DNA of 64,000 bases from an uncultured Lachnospiraceae bacterium. Lineage in GTDB: Bacteria > Bacillota > Clostridia > Lachnospirales > Lachnospiraceae. The DNA is taken from positions 1-64,000 of the forward strand of contig CAMEJJ010000001.1 in the NCBI GenBank assembly GCA_945919795.1. The letters run 5' to 3'. The notes under the pieces were generated by a model. It saw only the letters and a program-made list of their open reading frames with translations, made no database searches and was not told the origin of the DNA. Shown here in pieces: positions 31,774 to 41,495 of this stretch (position 1 is the first letter of the stretch; each line of letters begins with the position of its first letter). A program made the translations under genes and the position numbers.

Positions 31774-31802
31774 CAAAAAAAGAGAACATGGGTATGTTCT
31801 CT
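31774..31802 (-). terminator. Rho-independent terminator of the TPR gene
   Basis: AGAGAACAT (31781-31789) pairs with ATGTTCTCT (31794-31802) around a 4-nt loop. On the minus strand a seven-base T-run follows. Confidence 0.92.
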
Positions 31803-31829
31803 TTTGTAAATAGCTAAAATTGTATTTTA

Positions 31830-33314
31830 TTATTCGTCGATGACGTTATCTTCCGTCGCAATGGTTCCGCCATCGCCGTCCGGAACCTCACCTGAGTTTG
31901 ATTGAGGAACTGTATTTGCATTGGCGATATTACGCTCAGCCATACTTGCGAATTCTGATTCGGGGAACGAACCAACCAACTCATTATACAACTCATTGGC
32001 TTTATCCATATTGCCGGAAGCCTGATAGGCTGCAGCCAGATTATATAAAATCTCCGGATTGGTATTGTTAAAATACCATGCCTTTTCCAACTTATCAATG
32101 GCACTTGTATAATCGCCCTGATTTTTTAATGATAAACCTGTCTCAAAGCATTGGGTAGCAATATCCGGACCCACACGCGTCATGATGGCATTGTATAATT
32201 CACGATACGCTTCCGAGGCTTCATTTTCTACGAAGTTTTTATCGATACCATATAAACCATCCGAAACGGCTGACAAATTCTCGCGATTCTGAATATACAG
32301 GGCAACAGTCGTCAAAAGCGAGTCAACCGTCTGCAAAGCACCGCCTTCACCATAGTAAGAATTCAGCTGTTCGCTCATCTTTTCATTTTCGTCTGTCAAC
32401 GCAGAAACTCTCTGTTCCAGATCTGAAATCTGGGCGGTCTTTTTATCTGAATTTTCACTAATCTGCTTTAATTCATCGTTGAGACTGTTCTTAGCAGACT
32501 GAACACGCGCAGGAACAATCAAAAACATACAGACTGCAATACCGATTGCAATACCGATGATAATATTTAAAACCGTATTGGGACCGATTAAAGACTCTTT
32601 CGTCGGTCTTGGCTGAATAATCGTTTCATTTCCGCTTTGGTATGTGTATGCATTGGGGTTCGATGCTTTTTTCTTTTTAGCTGCTGCCGTCTCATCGCCG
32701 TCTAACATCATATCAACTTCTTTGATATAACGCAGCGTTGTTGTATTGTTAACATCAACCCTGAGACACCGGTTTAAAACCCGGCGTGCCTTTTCCCACT
32801 CTTCAGCTTCAATATATAAAAGTGCAAGCAACTGCTGCGCTTTCAAGAATCTGGGATATGTGGACACTACTTTTTTAAGCTGTATAATCGCCAGATCATT
32901 GCTATCCTGGTTGCAATAAGCTAACGCTTGATTGTATTTGCGGGTAGCCTGATCTAACATCTCCTGCTGCGCAGGATTAGACTGAATATCATTGATAAAA
33001 TCATCTGCGATATTTTTCTGGGGACGGATATTTTTACTGATAACCCACTCACTTAATGCGGCAACCGTTTCTCCCATTTCAAAATAAACCAATCCCAGCA
33101 GATTTCTGGCATCAATATGATTTTTATTAAACTTCAGTGCCTGTCTTAAATTGACAACAGCACCACTTAAATCACGCACAGTTGCTTTTGCTAACCCTTC
33201 GTTATAAAAACGATTGGACATATGCATGATTTTTTTATACAAAACTACATCAGCACCGCAATTTGTACAGAAATCTTTTTCAGACAGTTCGGCGCCACAT
33301 TGATAACATCTCAT
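31830..33314 (-). CDS. Zinc-ribbon TPR membrane protein
   Basis: This 494-residue protein begins with a zinc ribbon (C3, C6, C16, C19 in MRCYQCGAELSEKDFCTNCG). TPR repeats follow (SGAVVNLRQALKFNKNHIDA, DARNLLGLVYFEMGETVAAL, LKAQQLLALLYIEAEEWEKA). One membrane helix lies near 255-275 (TVLNIIIGIAIGIAVCMFLI), then a coiled coil (DKKTAQISDLEQRVSALTDE) and more TPRs outside (DYTSAIDKLEKAWYFNNTNP). It probably acts as a scaffold linking cytosol and exterior; no specific partner is known to me. GGAG at seven bases supports the start. It follows a 48-residue gene and folC in one direction. Confidence 0.85.
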   Translation of the reverse strand: MRCYQCGAELSEKDFCTNCGADVVLYKKIMHMSNRFYNEGLAKATVRDLSGAVVNLRQALKFNKNHIDARNLLGLVYFEMGETVAALSEWVISKNIRPQKNIADDFINDIQSNPAQQEMLDQATRKYNQALAYCNQDSNDLAIIQLKKVVSTYPRFLKAQQLLALLYIEAEEWEKARRVLNRCLRVDVNNTTTLRYIKEVDMMLDGDETAAAKKKKASNPNAYTYQSGNETIIQPRPTKESLIGPNTVLNIIIGIAIGIAVCMFLIVPARVQSAKNSLNDELKQISENSDKKTAQISDLEQRVSALTDENEKMSEQLNSYYGEGGALQTVDSLLTTVALYIQNRENLSAVSDGLYGIDKNFVENEASEAYRELYNAIMTRVGPDIATQCFETGLSLKNQGDYTSAIDKLEKAWYFNNTNPEILYNLAAAYQASGNMDKANELYNELVGSFPESEFASMAERNIANANTVPQSNSGEVPDGDGGTIATEDNVIDE

Positions 33315-33338
33315 GACTTTACTCCTATCGATCCTGTA

Positions 33339-33485
33339 TTATTGCTCTTCTTCCTGACTCTCTCTGATTAGATTCACCAATAAATCTGCCATATCGGTAA
33401 GGTCCTGATTGTATATCGCTTCCTCAGCCTGATCAATCTCCAGACTGGGATGAAACTTCTTTAATTCTTCTTCAAAGTTAATCAT
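33339..33485 (-). CDS. Small acidic protein, 48 residues, coupled to folC
   Basis: The ATG at 33485 has GGAGG six bases upstream and overlaps the folC stop by 8 bp. The frame codes MINFEEELKKFHPSLEIDQA followed by EEAIYNQDLTDMADLLVNLI and RESQEEEQ. It is strongly acidic and helical. The good ribosome site, overlap with folC and position before the TPR gene suggest a true gene. No family is recognised. Confidence 0.7.
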   Translation of the reverse strand: MINFEEELKKFHPSLEIDQAEEAIYNQDLTDMADLLVNLIRESQEEEQ

Positions 33486-34797
33486 TGTACTTCCTCCTAA
33501 ACACAGCCTTAATAAGGCCTACCAAATATAAGGAACCCACAATATAAACCTGATCATTATCTTTTTTCATACGGAGACATCTGTTGATTCCGTCTTCCGC
33601 TCCCCTCTCATAATAAATGTCTGTCAGGCTAAAGCGGGAAAAATAACACTGTAACTGTTCTATGCCGAGACCTCTGGTGGTCTCCATATCTATCACAACT
33701 GCTTTGGAGAACAAACCGCTCTCGCAAAGTAACGTTATCATCTGTTCATAATCTTTATCATCTACAGCAGAAAAACATAAAATGCGTTTTCCGTCACAGG
33801 GAATCGATGAAACAGTTTTTAAAAACGCCTTTATTCCATCTTCATTGTGGGCTCCGTCAAAAAAAACATCCTTGCCCACTTCTTCCATACGCCCTTCCCA
33901 AAAGGTATTCTGTAATGCTTTCTGCATTTTCTCTTTTGACATTGGTGTCAAATGATTGCGTAATAAAAATACCTCAAATGCACGCAATGCCAAAGAAGCA
34001 TTCTCAACCTGATAAAGTGCATATGTTGACAGAGTAAGACTAATATAATTATAATAGCTAGATTTATAAGAAAAATCAATGCTTTTATGTTTTATTTTTT
34101 CTACAGAATACTGGTTTTTACTAATTGAATTGACAACAGCCGAACAACTTTTGGATGTCTCATAAAACACATCCGAAACAGAATCCTCATAATCTATAAA
34201 AATGACATTCGATTCATTTTTAATAATACCTGCCTTTTCCATGGCAATTTTTTCTCTGGTATCCCCTAAAATATGACAATGATCCAGACCAATGGACGTC
34301 AACACACACACATCCGTTTTATCAAAAACGTTGGTCGCATCCATCCTTCCTCCAAGGCCGGTTTCCAAAATCATCACATCCACATGGCTTTCGCCAAAGA
34401 TGATGATAGCCATTAAAAATAGATATTCAAAAAAAGTCGGAAATTCTCCTGTTTCTTTTCGCATCTGCTCCGCCGACAGGTAAACAACACGGAATGCATC
34501 CAAAAACACTTCATTTTCAACAGGTCTGCAGTTAATCAGAAATCTTTCATGCATACTCACTAAGTGGGGAGAAACGAATCCCCCCACTCTATAACCATAT
34601 TCGCAAAAAAGCCTTTGCAGATAAGCACACGTACTTCCTTTTCCATTCGTACCCGCCACATGAATCCGTGGAATGTCACAATCCCATTTTCCCAGTCTCT
34701 TAAGCATCTCCTCCGTACGCAAAAGACCGTTACCCTCTGCAAACTTCGGAAGCGCATTTATGTAATTTTCAACATCTTCGTAATTATTTTTCCACAT
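33478..34797 (-). CDS. folC: Folylpolyglutamate synthase / dihydrofolate synthase
   Basis: This 439-residue enzyme has the P-loop VAGTNGKGSTCAYLQ, then the Mur-ligase-type LETGLGGRMDATN and TSIGLDHCHILGDTREKIAM, and the C-terminal DGAHNEDGIKAFL. FolC adds glutamates to folates (and may join dihydropteroate with glutamate) using ATP. Length and motifs are normal. A 48-residue acidic gene overlaps its 3' end. The 930-bp region upstream is rich in palindromes. Confidence 0.94.
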   Translation of the reverse strand: MWKNNYEDVENYINALPKFAEGNGLLRTEEMLKRLGKWDCDIPRIHVAGTNGKGSTCAYLQRLFCEYGYRVGGFVSPHLVSMHERFLINCRPVENEVFLDAFRVVYLSAEQMRKETGEFPTFFEYLFLMAIIIFGESHVDVMILETGLGGRMDATNVFDKTDVCVLTSIGLDHCHILGDTREKIAMEKAGIIKNESNVIFIDYEDSVSDVFYETSKSCSAVVNSISKNQYSVEKIKHKSIDFSYKSSYYNYISLTLSTYALYQVENASLALRAFEVFLLRNHLTPMSKEKMQKALQNTFWEGRMEEVGKDVFFDGAHNEDGIKAFLKTVSSIPCDGKRILCFSAVDDKDYEQMITLLCESGLFSKAVVIDMETTRGLGIEQLQCYFSRFSLTDIYYERGAEDGINRCLRMKKDNDQVYIVGSLYLVGLIKAVFRRKYND

Positions 34798-34830
34798 GCT
34801 ACATTTTCCATTTGGTTATTTCGACTGCTC

Positions 34831-35058
34831 GTTGAGGAAGGATAGTTTATTTTTGTGGGATGCGTCCGTTGATAAGTTTATCTAAATATTCCGAGAAATT
34901 CGTCTAATCCCCTGACGCACACGGCGCATATGCGGCATCCTGCCTAAAATGCGCCTTTCGTGACTTCCATGTCACGAAGTGCTGATTACCTGTCGGAATA
35001 TTAAGATAAACTAATCAACTCCCACAAATCTCACAAAAATAAACTATCCTTCCTCAAC
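34831..35058. repeat. 228-bp palindromic element with 27-bp perfect terminal inverted repeats
   Basis: GTTGAGGAAGGATAGTTTAT and the next bases (34831-34857) recur as the reverse complement at 35032-35058. Inside, GATAAGTTTATCTAAATATTCC pairs loosely with a GGAATATTAAGATAAACT segment, and a smaller palindrome CGTGACttccatGTCACG stands near the centre. It has no coding capacity. This resembles a MITE or a cruciform-forming intergenic repeat. No clear target-site duplication is seen. It lies just upstream of folC. Confidence 0.8.
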
Positions 35059-35163
35059 TGATCATATCAATTTACAAATTTATTCAAATCCTTCACACAT
35101 TTGAAGATATTTATATTATCCTATATTCCCAAAATTAATTTTTTCATTATTGGAACATATTCA

Positions 35164-35289
35164 TCAAAGCCACATAATTCTTACGATTAAAACAAATACC
35201 AACAAAACACTGTAAAATATGGTTGGAAACACCACTGTTACCTCTTTTGCTGGTTCTGTTATCTCTCGATTTTCAATATGATCCTGCAA
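35164..35289 (-). CDS. Possible 41-residue membrane peptide
   Basis: A TTG at 35289 follows AGGGGAG at a good distance. The frame codes QDHIENREITEPAKEVTVV and a C-terminal hydrophobic stretch FPTIFYSVLLVFVLIVRIMW ending at TGA 35164. An in-frame GTG at 35340 would give 58 residues but lacks a ribosome site. It looks like a tail-anchored small protein. It could be chance or a remnant in this AT-rich intergenic region. Confidence 0.35.
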   Translation of the reverse strand: MQDHIENREITEPAKEVTVVFPTIFYSVLLVFVLIVRIMWL

Positions 35290-35480
35290 AACTTCTCCCC
35301 TGATTTCAGCTACTTCTTTTTTATTTTTCAGATTCTCCACTTAGTAAATAAACCATATTTCCCAATACATTATATAAACACAAATGTAAACAGGGGAGGC
35401 ATTTTAAACAGAATTTAAGTCAGCCGATTTGAAGCTATCAGAAAGTATGATGTACAAAGAAAAATGAAAAGGGATTTGTT

Positions 35481-35713
35481 ACGCAGTTTTATGAGTATAT
35501 TATTTATGCGGTGTTATTGTGGAGATATATTAGATGTTCTTATTATTCCGTTCTATTTCAGCAATTCGCAGCATGGATGCTGCGAAAGGTGCACGACGGA
35601 CATGGATGTCCGGGTGCACCGGTGCGCCTGCCATCAACACATCTCAACGGAATAATTAGAACATCTTATACATCGTAACCTAACACCAAATAAATAATAT
35701 ACTCATAAAACGT
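35481..35713. repeat. 233-bp palindromic element with long imperfect inverted arms
   Basis: The left arm ACGCAGTTTTATGAGTATAT with TATTTATGCGGTGTTA pairs with the right arm's TAACACCAAATAAATAATAT plus ACTCATAAAACGT. Further in, AGATGTTCTTATTATTCCG pairs with CGGAATAATTAGAACATCT. The centre has GCAGCAtggaTGCTGC and GGACATggATGTCC hairpins. It is non-coding and resembles the element at 34831-35058 in design, but not in sequence. It lies just 3' of the DUF342 gene. Confidence 0.8.
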
Positions 35714-35734
35714 CCGGAAAAACCACTCCCCCAT

Positions 35735-37195
35735 CTAATTCTTAACAATAACCTTTCCTGCAATCATTCCGGATATATTTCGATACTCCATATAGACAGT
35801 GCTGTTTTCAATCGGCAGTCTTCCCTGTCCGATACAGATAATACTTCCTTTATGCAGATTACCGTCAATGCGTATCAATGCATCCTTTGCTTTCTGCATA
35901 TATACCATAATGGAAGCCAGTTTACCGTTGCAGGACTGCATATCTTCCGTAAGCCCTTTCATTTCTTCCTTAATCTCGGCAACTCTCTTTTCAAATGTGG
36001 GAGTAATTGCACCTGTCTTTTTGACATACATTTCTATTTCTTTTAATTCATTCACAAGTCGTTTTTGGGAATTTTTCAATTTATCAAGTCGTTTATTCAA
36101 TTCCAGATTTTCCTGATATATTTCAGGCTGGCATCCGGCATGGACTTCTGTCTTGACCTCTGCGTCATTCCCAAGATTTTTACAGTCAATTCCCTTTGTT
36201 CCATGAACATATCCACCAATAATAGCACCTTTTTTACCGGTAAGTGTTACCTTACCTTCTGCCTCAATTTGAGAACTTAAAATAATATTTGCTTCCACGT
36301 TACCGTTTGCTTTCACCTGTGTATGTTCAATAAAGTCAGCATACAGGTCTCCCCGACATACGATACTCGCTTTTTGATTTCCCTGTATTCCTCTCTTAAG
36401 TATGATATCTCCACCGGCCACAATCGTTGCCGCTTCAACCGTACCCTCAATAGTCAGACTTTTTCCGGCTCGTATAACAACTCCTGATTCCACATTTCCG
36501 GATATCACCACATCTCCATAGAATTCTACTTTTCCAATCAACTGATCTACATCTCCACGCAATTCATAAACCGAGTTAATATCCAGTTTTCCGTCTTTAT
36601 ATTCCACTTTTCCTTCTTTTTGTGCAATATATAAATTGGGATTCTCCTCAGAATGAATGATGTTGCGTCCCTGCAGTGGTAACAGATTTTTTGCCGGGTT
36701 CACCGGTATCGAGGCTCCGGTTACACCAATACCCGGAATTCCTTCTTTTGCAGGATGATATAATGCCAGTGGTGTACCTGCCTGTACACTGTTGACCATA
36801 TTCATGCTCTGATAATCGACAGAGCCATCCTCGCGAATTTTGGGTTTCTTCACATCACCGGTCACATCCACATAATATTCATAATATCCATCCTGACCTG
36901 CAATTGCCTCTGTTGCAGTAGCGACTTTGATTTCCCGTTCATATACTTTTTTACGGGCCATTGCAATCAGATTATCCTCATTGATTCCGTACCGAACACC
37001 ATTTTCTTCTAAAAAGTCCAGCAGTTCTTCCATGGAATAAAACGATCCATCCTCTTTCTCTACCAGATACAACCATGCCTCTTGATCATCATCCGTTACC
37101 CGCACATAAGATTGCGTTTTGTCATAAATGTCAAAGAGGGAGTCCCTGACATTTAATCCCTGCATTTCTTTTCCCATGCTTTTCTCATCTGTCAT
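35735..37195 (-). CDS. DUF342 (FapA-like) polymer-binding protein
   Basis: This 486-residue protein has an N-terminal region with FLEENGVRYGINEDNLIAMA, a DUF342 core with GVTGASIPVNPAKNLLPLQG, a long right-handed beta-helix of polar repeats (GDVVISGNVESGVVIRAGKS, LTIEGTVEAATIVAGGDIIL) and a C-terminal coiled coil (NKRLDKLKNSQKRLVNELKE). This matches FapA/DUF342 proteins. Their function is not settled; some are linked to flagella or surface assembly. No flagellar genes adjoin it. It has no signal peptide, so it is probably cytosolic. Confidence 0.88.
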   Translation of the reverse strand: MTDEKSMGKEMQGLNVRDSLFDIYDKTQSYVRVTDDDQEAWLYLVEKEDGSFYSMEELLDFLEENGVRYGINEDNLIAMARKKVYEREIKVATATEAIAGQDGYYEYYVDVTGDVKKPKIREDGSVDYQSMNMVNSVQAGTPLALYHPAKEGIPGIGVTGASIPVNPAKNLLPLQGRNIIHSEENPNLYIAQKEGKVEYKDGKLDINSVYELRGDVDQLIGKVEFYGDVVISGNVESGVVIRAGKSLTIEGTVEAATIVAGGDIILKRGIQGNQKASIVCRGDLYADFIEHTQVKANGNVEANIILSSQIEAEGKVTLTGKKGAIIGGYVHGTKGIDCKNLGNDAEVKTEVHAGCQPEIYQENLELNKRLDKLKNSQKRLVNELKEIEMYVKKTGAITPTFEKRVAEIKEEMKGLTEDMQSCNGKLASIMVYMQKAKDALIRIDGNLHKGSIICIGQGRLPIENSTVYMEYRNISGMIAGKVIVKN

Positions 37196-37365
37196 AAGAC
37201 TCCCTCCTTATTCATTCAATTATCAATTCCGTTACCATTGTACCGATGCAACATTTTCTAAATTACTATGCCATTCACAAAAAATATTTTTCTCATGTGC
37301 TATCAAGAAAACAGTCAAGTGATATGGTGTAGTTAATTTAAAAACCTTGCATAAGTAACAAACGC

Positions 37366-40026
37366 TTATTTTAATGTTGCCAGACGCATCTGAACCTGTT
37401 CAAGCATCTGCGTATATTTTGCAAGCTTTGCTTTCTCTTCTTCTACCTTTGCGGCAGGAGCTTTGCTCACAAATTTTTCATTGTTAAGCATACCGTTGGA
37501 ACGGGCGATTTCACCCTGTAAGCGTTTTTCTTCTTTTTGCAAACGCTCAATCTCCTGACTGATATCCACCAGTTCGGCAAACGGCATATAAACGGTGGCA
37601 TTTTCAATCACAACGCTGACCGCATCATCTGCAATACCTGTTTTATCTTTTTGTACCACTACTTCGGAAGCATATGCTAACGGAGCAAAGAACAACTTGC
37701 CTTCATTAAAAATAGCTGCAATCTCGTCTTTTTGCGTCACAACATATACCTGTGCTTTTCGACTCGGGGGCACATTCATTCCGGTACGCGCATTTCGAAT
37801 GCCACGAATGGCTTCTTTTAACACCTCAATTTCATTTTCTTCTTTATTATATGCCTTTGCTTCATCATATACAGGCCAGCTGGAAATCATAATCGATTCT
37901 TCTTCATCCTGTAACGTACAGAAGATTTCTTCTGTAATAAAGGGCATATAGGGATGCAATAATTTCAATGCATCAATCAGAACGGTCTTTAATGTATACA
38001 ATGCCGCATTCTGGCTTGCTGCATTATCACTGTTGTAAAGACGGGGTTTTACCATCTCAATATACCAGTCGCAGAACTCATCCCAAATAAAATCATAAAC
38101 CTTTTGAACAGCGATACCAAGCTCATATTTCTCCATATTGTCAGTAACTTCTTTCACGAGATTGTTGAGCTTGCTGATAATCCATTTATCAACCGGTTCC
38201 AGATAATCTTTTGCATTTGCCGGAATGACTTTATCCTCCATATTCATTATAATGAAACGGGAAGCATTCCATACTTTGTTTGCAAAATTACGTGCTGCCT
38301 CTACTCTTTCATAGTAGAAACGCATGTCATTTCCGGGCGCATTGCCGGTTATGAGTGTCAGTCTGAGCGCATCGGCACCATACTGATCAATAATCTCTAA
38401 CGGATCAATACCATTTCCTAAAGATTTACTCATCTTGCGTCCCTGCGAATCTCTGACAAGACCATGGAATAATACCGTCTTAAACGGCTTTTCACCCATC
38501 TGTTCGTAACCGGAGAAAATCATACGGATTACCCAGAAGAAGATAATATCATATCCGGTAACCAGTACATCGGTCGGATAAAAATATTCCAAATCCTCTG
38601 TCTTTTCCGGCCAACCCAATGTTGAGAACGGCCATAACGCAGATGAAAACCAGGTATCCAAAGTGTCCGGATCCTGCGTAAAATGATTTTTACCGCATTT
38701 CGGGCAAACAGTCGGCGCCTCTTTTGCTACAACGGTTTCGCCACAGTCATCACAATAGTATGCCGGAATACGGTGTCCCCACCATAACTGACGGCTGATG
38801 CACCAGTCCTTGATATTGTCCGTCCAGTTAAAATAGGTCTTCTGCATCCGCTCGGGAACTAATTTAATCTCACCGTTTTTAACAGCCTCTGCTGCAGGTT
38901 TGATTAACTCATCCATCTTGACAAACCACTGTTCTTTTACAAGGGGCTCTACGGTTGTTTTACATCTGTCATGTGTGCCGACATTGTGACTGTAATCTTC
39001 AATCTTAACCAAAAGGCCTTGTGCATCCAGTTCCTTTACAATAGCCTCCCTTGCCTCATAGCGATCCATACCTGCATATGCTCCACCATTCTCATTGATA
39101 GTGGCATCGTCATTCATGATATTTATAATAGGAAGATTGTGTCTCTTTCCGACTTCAAAGTCATTCGGATCATGAGCCGGTGTAATCTTTACAACACCGG
39201 TACCAAATTCCATATCAACATAGGTATCCTCGACAACCGGAATCGCTTTGTTTACAATCGGAAGCCAAACCTTTCTTCCGTGCAGATAGGTATATCTTTC
39301 ATCATCGGGATGAACGGCAACCGCAGTATCTCCGAGCATGGTTTCCGGTCTTGTGGTTGCAAACTCCAAAAACTCTGTCTTGCTGGGCTGTCCGTTTTCA
39401 TCAACCAACGGATATTTAATATGCCAGAAATGTCCGGCCTGATCTTCATATTCTACCTCTGCATCGGAAATCGATGTATTACAAACAGGACACCAGTTTA
39501 TAATACGGGCACCTTTATAAATCCATCCTTTTTCATGCATCTTACAGAAAACTTCGGTAACGGCTTTATTACATCCCTCATCCATGGTGAAACGTTCTCT
39601 GTCCCAGTCACAGGAAGAACCCAGTTTCTTTAACTGACTGATAATTCTACCACCGTACTCTTTTTTCCACTCCCATGCACGCTCCAAAAATCCCTCACGT
39701 CCAAGGTCGTGTTTATCAATTCCCTGTGCTTTTAATGTCTCAATAATTTTAACTTCGGTAGCAATACTTGCGTGGTCTGTACCCGGCTGCCATAACGCGT
39801 TGTAACCCTGCATTCTTTTAAAACGAATCAGGATATCCTGCATGGTATTATCCAGAGCATGTCCCATATGCAGCTGACCGGTTATATTCGGCGGTGGAAT
39901 CACGATTGTAAAAGGCTTTTTACTGTGATCTACTTCTGCATGAAAATACTTTTTCTGCAGCCACTTTTCATAAATGCGGTCCTCAAGTCCGTGAGGATCA
40001 TATGTCTTTGCTAATTCTTTGCTCAT
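37366..40026 (-). CDS. valS: Valine--tRNA ligase
   Basis: This 886-residue class I synthetase has the HIGH-type motif [16 protein letters not shown] near residue 50, the editing (CP1) domain with [19 protein letters not shown], and KMSKSLGNG. The anticodon-binding domain and a C-terminal coiled-coil tRNA arm ([19 protein letters not shown]) follow. Zinc Cys pairs occur in the connective region ([20 protein letters not shown]). It charges tRNA-Val. The upstream 40027-40212 region shows no T-box leader motif; only a weak AATCG/CGATT stem is present, so regulation is not evident. Confidence 0.98.
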   Translation of the reverse strand: MSKELAKTYDPHGLEDRIYEKWLQKKYFHAEVDHSKKPFTIVIPPPNITGQLHMGHALDNTMQDILIRFKRMQGYNALWQPGTDHASIATEVKIIETLKAQGIDKHDLGREGFLERAWEWKKEYGGRIISQLKKLGSSCDWDRERFTMDEGCNKAVTEVFCKMHEKGWIYKGARIINWCPVCNTSISDAEVEYEDQAGHFWHIKYPLVDENGQPSKTEFLEFATTRPETMLGDTAVAVHPDDERYTYLHGRKVWLPIVNKAIPVVEDTYVDMEFGTGVVKITPAHDPNDFEVGKRHNLPIINIMNDDATINENGGAYAGMDRYEAREAIVKELDAQGLLVKIEDYSHNVGTHDRCKTTVEPLVKEQWFVKMDELIKPAAEAVKNGEIKLVPERMQKTYFNWTDNIKDWCISRQLWWGHRIPAYYCDDCGETVVAKEAPTVCPKCGKNHFTQDPDTLDTWFSSALWPFSTLGWPEKTEDLEYFYPTDVLVTGYDIIFFWVIRMIFSGYEQMGEKPFKTVLFHGLVRDSQGRKMSKSLGNGIDPLEIIDQYGADALRLTLITGNAPGNDMRFYYERVEAARNFANKVWNASRFIIMNMEDKVIPANAKDYLEPVDKWIISKLNNLVKEVTDNMEKYELGIAVQKVYDFIWDEFCDWYIEMVKPRLYNSDNAASQNAALYTLKTVLIDALKLLHPYMPFITEEIFCTLQDEEESIMISSWPVYDEAKAYNKEENEIEVLKEAIRGIRNARTGMNVPPSRKAQVYVVTQKDEIAAIFNEGKLFFAPLAYASEVVVQKDKTGIADDAVSVVIENATVYMPFAELVDISQEIERLQKEEKRLQGEIARSNGMLNNEKFVSKAPAAKVEEEKAKLAKYTQMLEQVQMRLATLK

Positions 40027-40212
40027 GTTTGATTGACACTCCTTAATTTATCCTTAGGAACAATCGTCTTAGGGCGATTATTTCTTTATTTTTCAAACAA
40101 ATAAAAAATCTGAATATTTCATTAACATCTTGCTATTATACCATAATCTAACTGTTGTTTCTACACTTTACGCCAAAACATAACTGGAATTATGCCAAAA
40201 ACATAACTGGCA

Positions 40213-40383
40213 TTACATCATTGTATATTGCATAAACTCATATTTCAATTTGCTTCCGACTACAATTTCTGCAGGAAGTAAGGCTCTTGCAACCAACTTT
40301 AAATCATCTGTTTCTATATCTGTTCTTTTTAAATTTGCATAATCTCCATCAATGCTTTCTACTTCATAATACCAGGTTTCCAT
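40213..40383 (-). CDS. Small protein, 56 residues, DUF3006-like
   Basis: The frame codes METWYYEVESIDGDYANLKR, a middle TDIETDDLKLVARALLPAEI and ends VVGSKLKYEFMQYTMM. The pattern (YxVesidGdyAnL..., LP..i..G) recalls small DUF3006 beta-barrel proteins. AAAGGATATGG precedes the ATG. It starts 29 bp after the exonuclease stop in the same direction. It is likely a true gene; its function is unknown. Confidence 0.6.
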   Translation of the reverse strand: METWYYEVESIDGDYANLKRTDIETDDLKLVARALLPAEIVVGSKLKYEFMQYTMM

Positions 40384-40411
40384 GATATTCCATATCCTTT
40401 CGTTTTTACTT

Positions 40412-41080
40412 TTATGCCTCCGGCAACGAACTTAAATCAATTTTACCAAAGAATTCTCCCATGGACACGGTTAAATGATTTACATTTTCCGAACGTGCCT
40501 CTTCATAAATCGGATTCAGCTTTAAATGCGGTTCTTTCGCCATTTTAGCAAACAGTAGAGCCGTATTGTAAGCATCTGCCAAACCGTCATGTGCCTGTCC
40601 TTCCTGTATGATATTAGCCGCAATCAATGCCTCTTCCAAAGAATACGCCCTCTTCTTTTCCATTTTATTGGAAAAAGTTTTCTGACAATCATTCCATGTT
40701 TCAAATAATTGCTCAAACCGTTCAGAAACAATATTTTTCCCTTTCATTTCGTTTTGCAGTTGCTTTAAATCTGTCCGGCTCCAGGAAACCATTTCAACTT
40801 CACCGTCAGGGAGCCACGACTCAAATTGTCTGAGAGCTTCTTCAAAACAGGGAGCTTCTTTTAAATCCTTTTGTGTAATTCCGGTCAGATGATTAATAAA
40901 CGAATCCAGACTTCCGTACTGTGGTTTAACATAAGTCATAAAGCGATCTTCCAGAATTTGATACTGTTCATCCAATGCAACCGCACCGATTTGTATTACC
41001 TCATTGGATTTTCCATATGATTTCGCCGCCCCTTTTGGAACCTTACACATTTCCAAATCAATCACAACATAGTATTTCAT
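40412..41080 (-). CDS. DEDDh-family 3'-5' exonuclease
   Basis: This 222-residue protein has the exonuclease motifs Exo I VVIDLEMCKVP (Asp8, Glu10), Exo II with INHLTGITQKDL and Exo III HDGLADAYNTALL (His and Asp). It resembles KapD/RNase T-type nucleases that degrade single-stranded RNA or DNA ends. Extra residues after Exo III (HLKLNPIYEEARSENVNHLT) form a short tail. The substrate is unknown. It precedes a small DUF3006-like gene. Confidence 0.88.
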   Translation of the reverse strand: MKYYVVIDLEMCKVPKGAAKSYGKSNEVIQIGAVALDEQYQILEDRFMTYVKPQYGSLDSFINHLTGITQKDLKEAPCFEEALRQFESWLPDGEVEMVSWSRTDLKQLQNEMKGKNIVSERFEQLFETWNDCQKTFSNKMEKKRAYSLEEALIAANIIQEGQAHDGLADAYNTALLFAKMAKEPHLKLNPIYEEARSENVNHLTVSMGEFFGKIDLSSLPEA

Positions 41081-41240
41081 GTTTTCCCCTTTATCTTTTG
41101 ACTAGTACAATGGTTTTTCTCTCCCTATGATACCAACGGATTGCTACGCACTGTATGACCTTTTGACCCTGGTATCATATTATTTTTATTATACCTTATA
41201 TGATAGGAAAAAATCTATCATTTCCGATTAATATGAACAA

Positions 41241-41273
41241 CAAAAAAATCGGAATTCAAAAAGAACTCCGATT
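41241..41273 (-). terminator. Rho-independent terminator of tRNA-Pro
   Basis: AATCGGAATTC pairs with GAACTCCGATT around a 5-nt A-loop (41247-41273). On the minus strand TTTTTTT follows. It ends just 2 bp from the tRNA 3' end. Confidence 0.9.
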
Positions 41274-41275
41274 AA

Positions 41276-41349
41276 TCGCGGTGACAGGATTTGAACCTGC
41301 GACCTCTACATCCCTAATGTAGCGCTCTACCAAGCTGAGCCACACCACG
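41276..41349 (-). tRNA. tRNA-Pro (AGG)
   Basis: This 74-nt tRNA folds with acceptor CGTGGTG/CACCGCG (one G-U pair), D-arm GCTC...GAGC, anticodon stem CTACA/TGTAG, loop TTAGGGA and T-arm GCAGG/CCTGT with TTCAAAT. The loop gives anticodon AGG (reads CCU), with G37 as in proline tRNAs. The discriminator is A; no CCA is encoded. A terminator lies directly downstream. Confidence 0.94.
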
Positions 41350-41410
41350 GCACAAGACATACTATAACATAAAGTTTCTCACTTGAAAAGACCCAATTTT
41401 AAAAATTTCG

Positions 41411-41444
41411 CAAAAAAACAAGGAACCTCGTAAGATTCCTTGTT
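41411..41444 (-). terminator. Rho-independent terminator of the SHOCT gene
   Basis: AACAAGGAA (from 41418) pairs with TTCCTTGTT (to about 41443) around a 10-nt loop. On the minus strand TTTTTTT follows. Confidence 0.88.
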
Positions 41445-41495
41445 AATAGTTTAAAATAAAATACTTTTTATGATTTACATAGTGAAAATGGAAAC

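Noticed and set aside
35464-35655. Plus-strand 63-codon ORF
   Set aside because: It falls inside the 233-bp palindromic element, whose arms explain the open frame.
40027-40212. T-box leader upstream of valS
   Set aside because: No T-box consensus (AGGGTGGNACCGCG on the minus strand) is present, and only a weak stem is seen.
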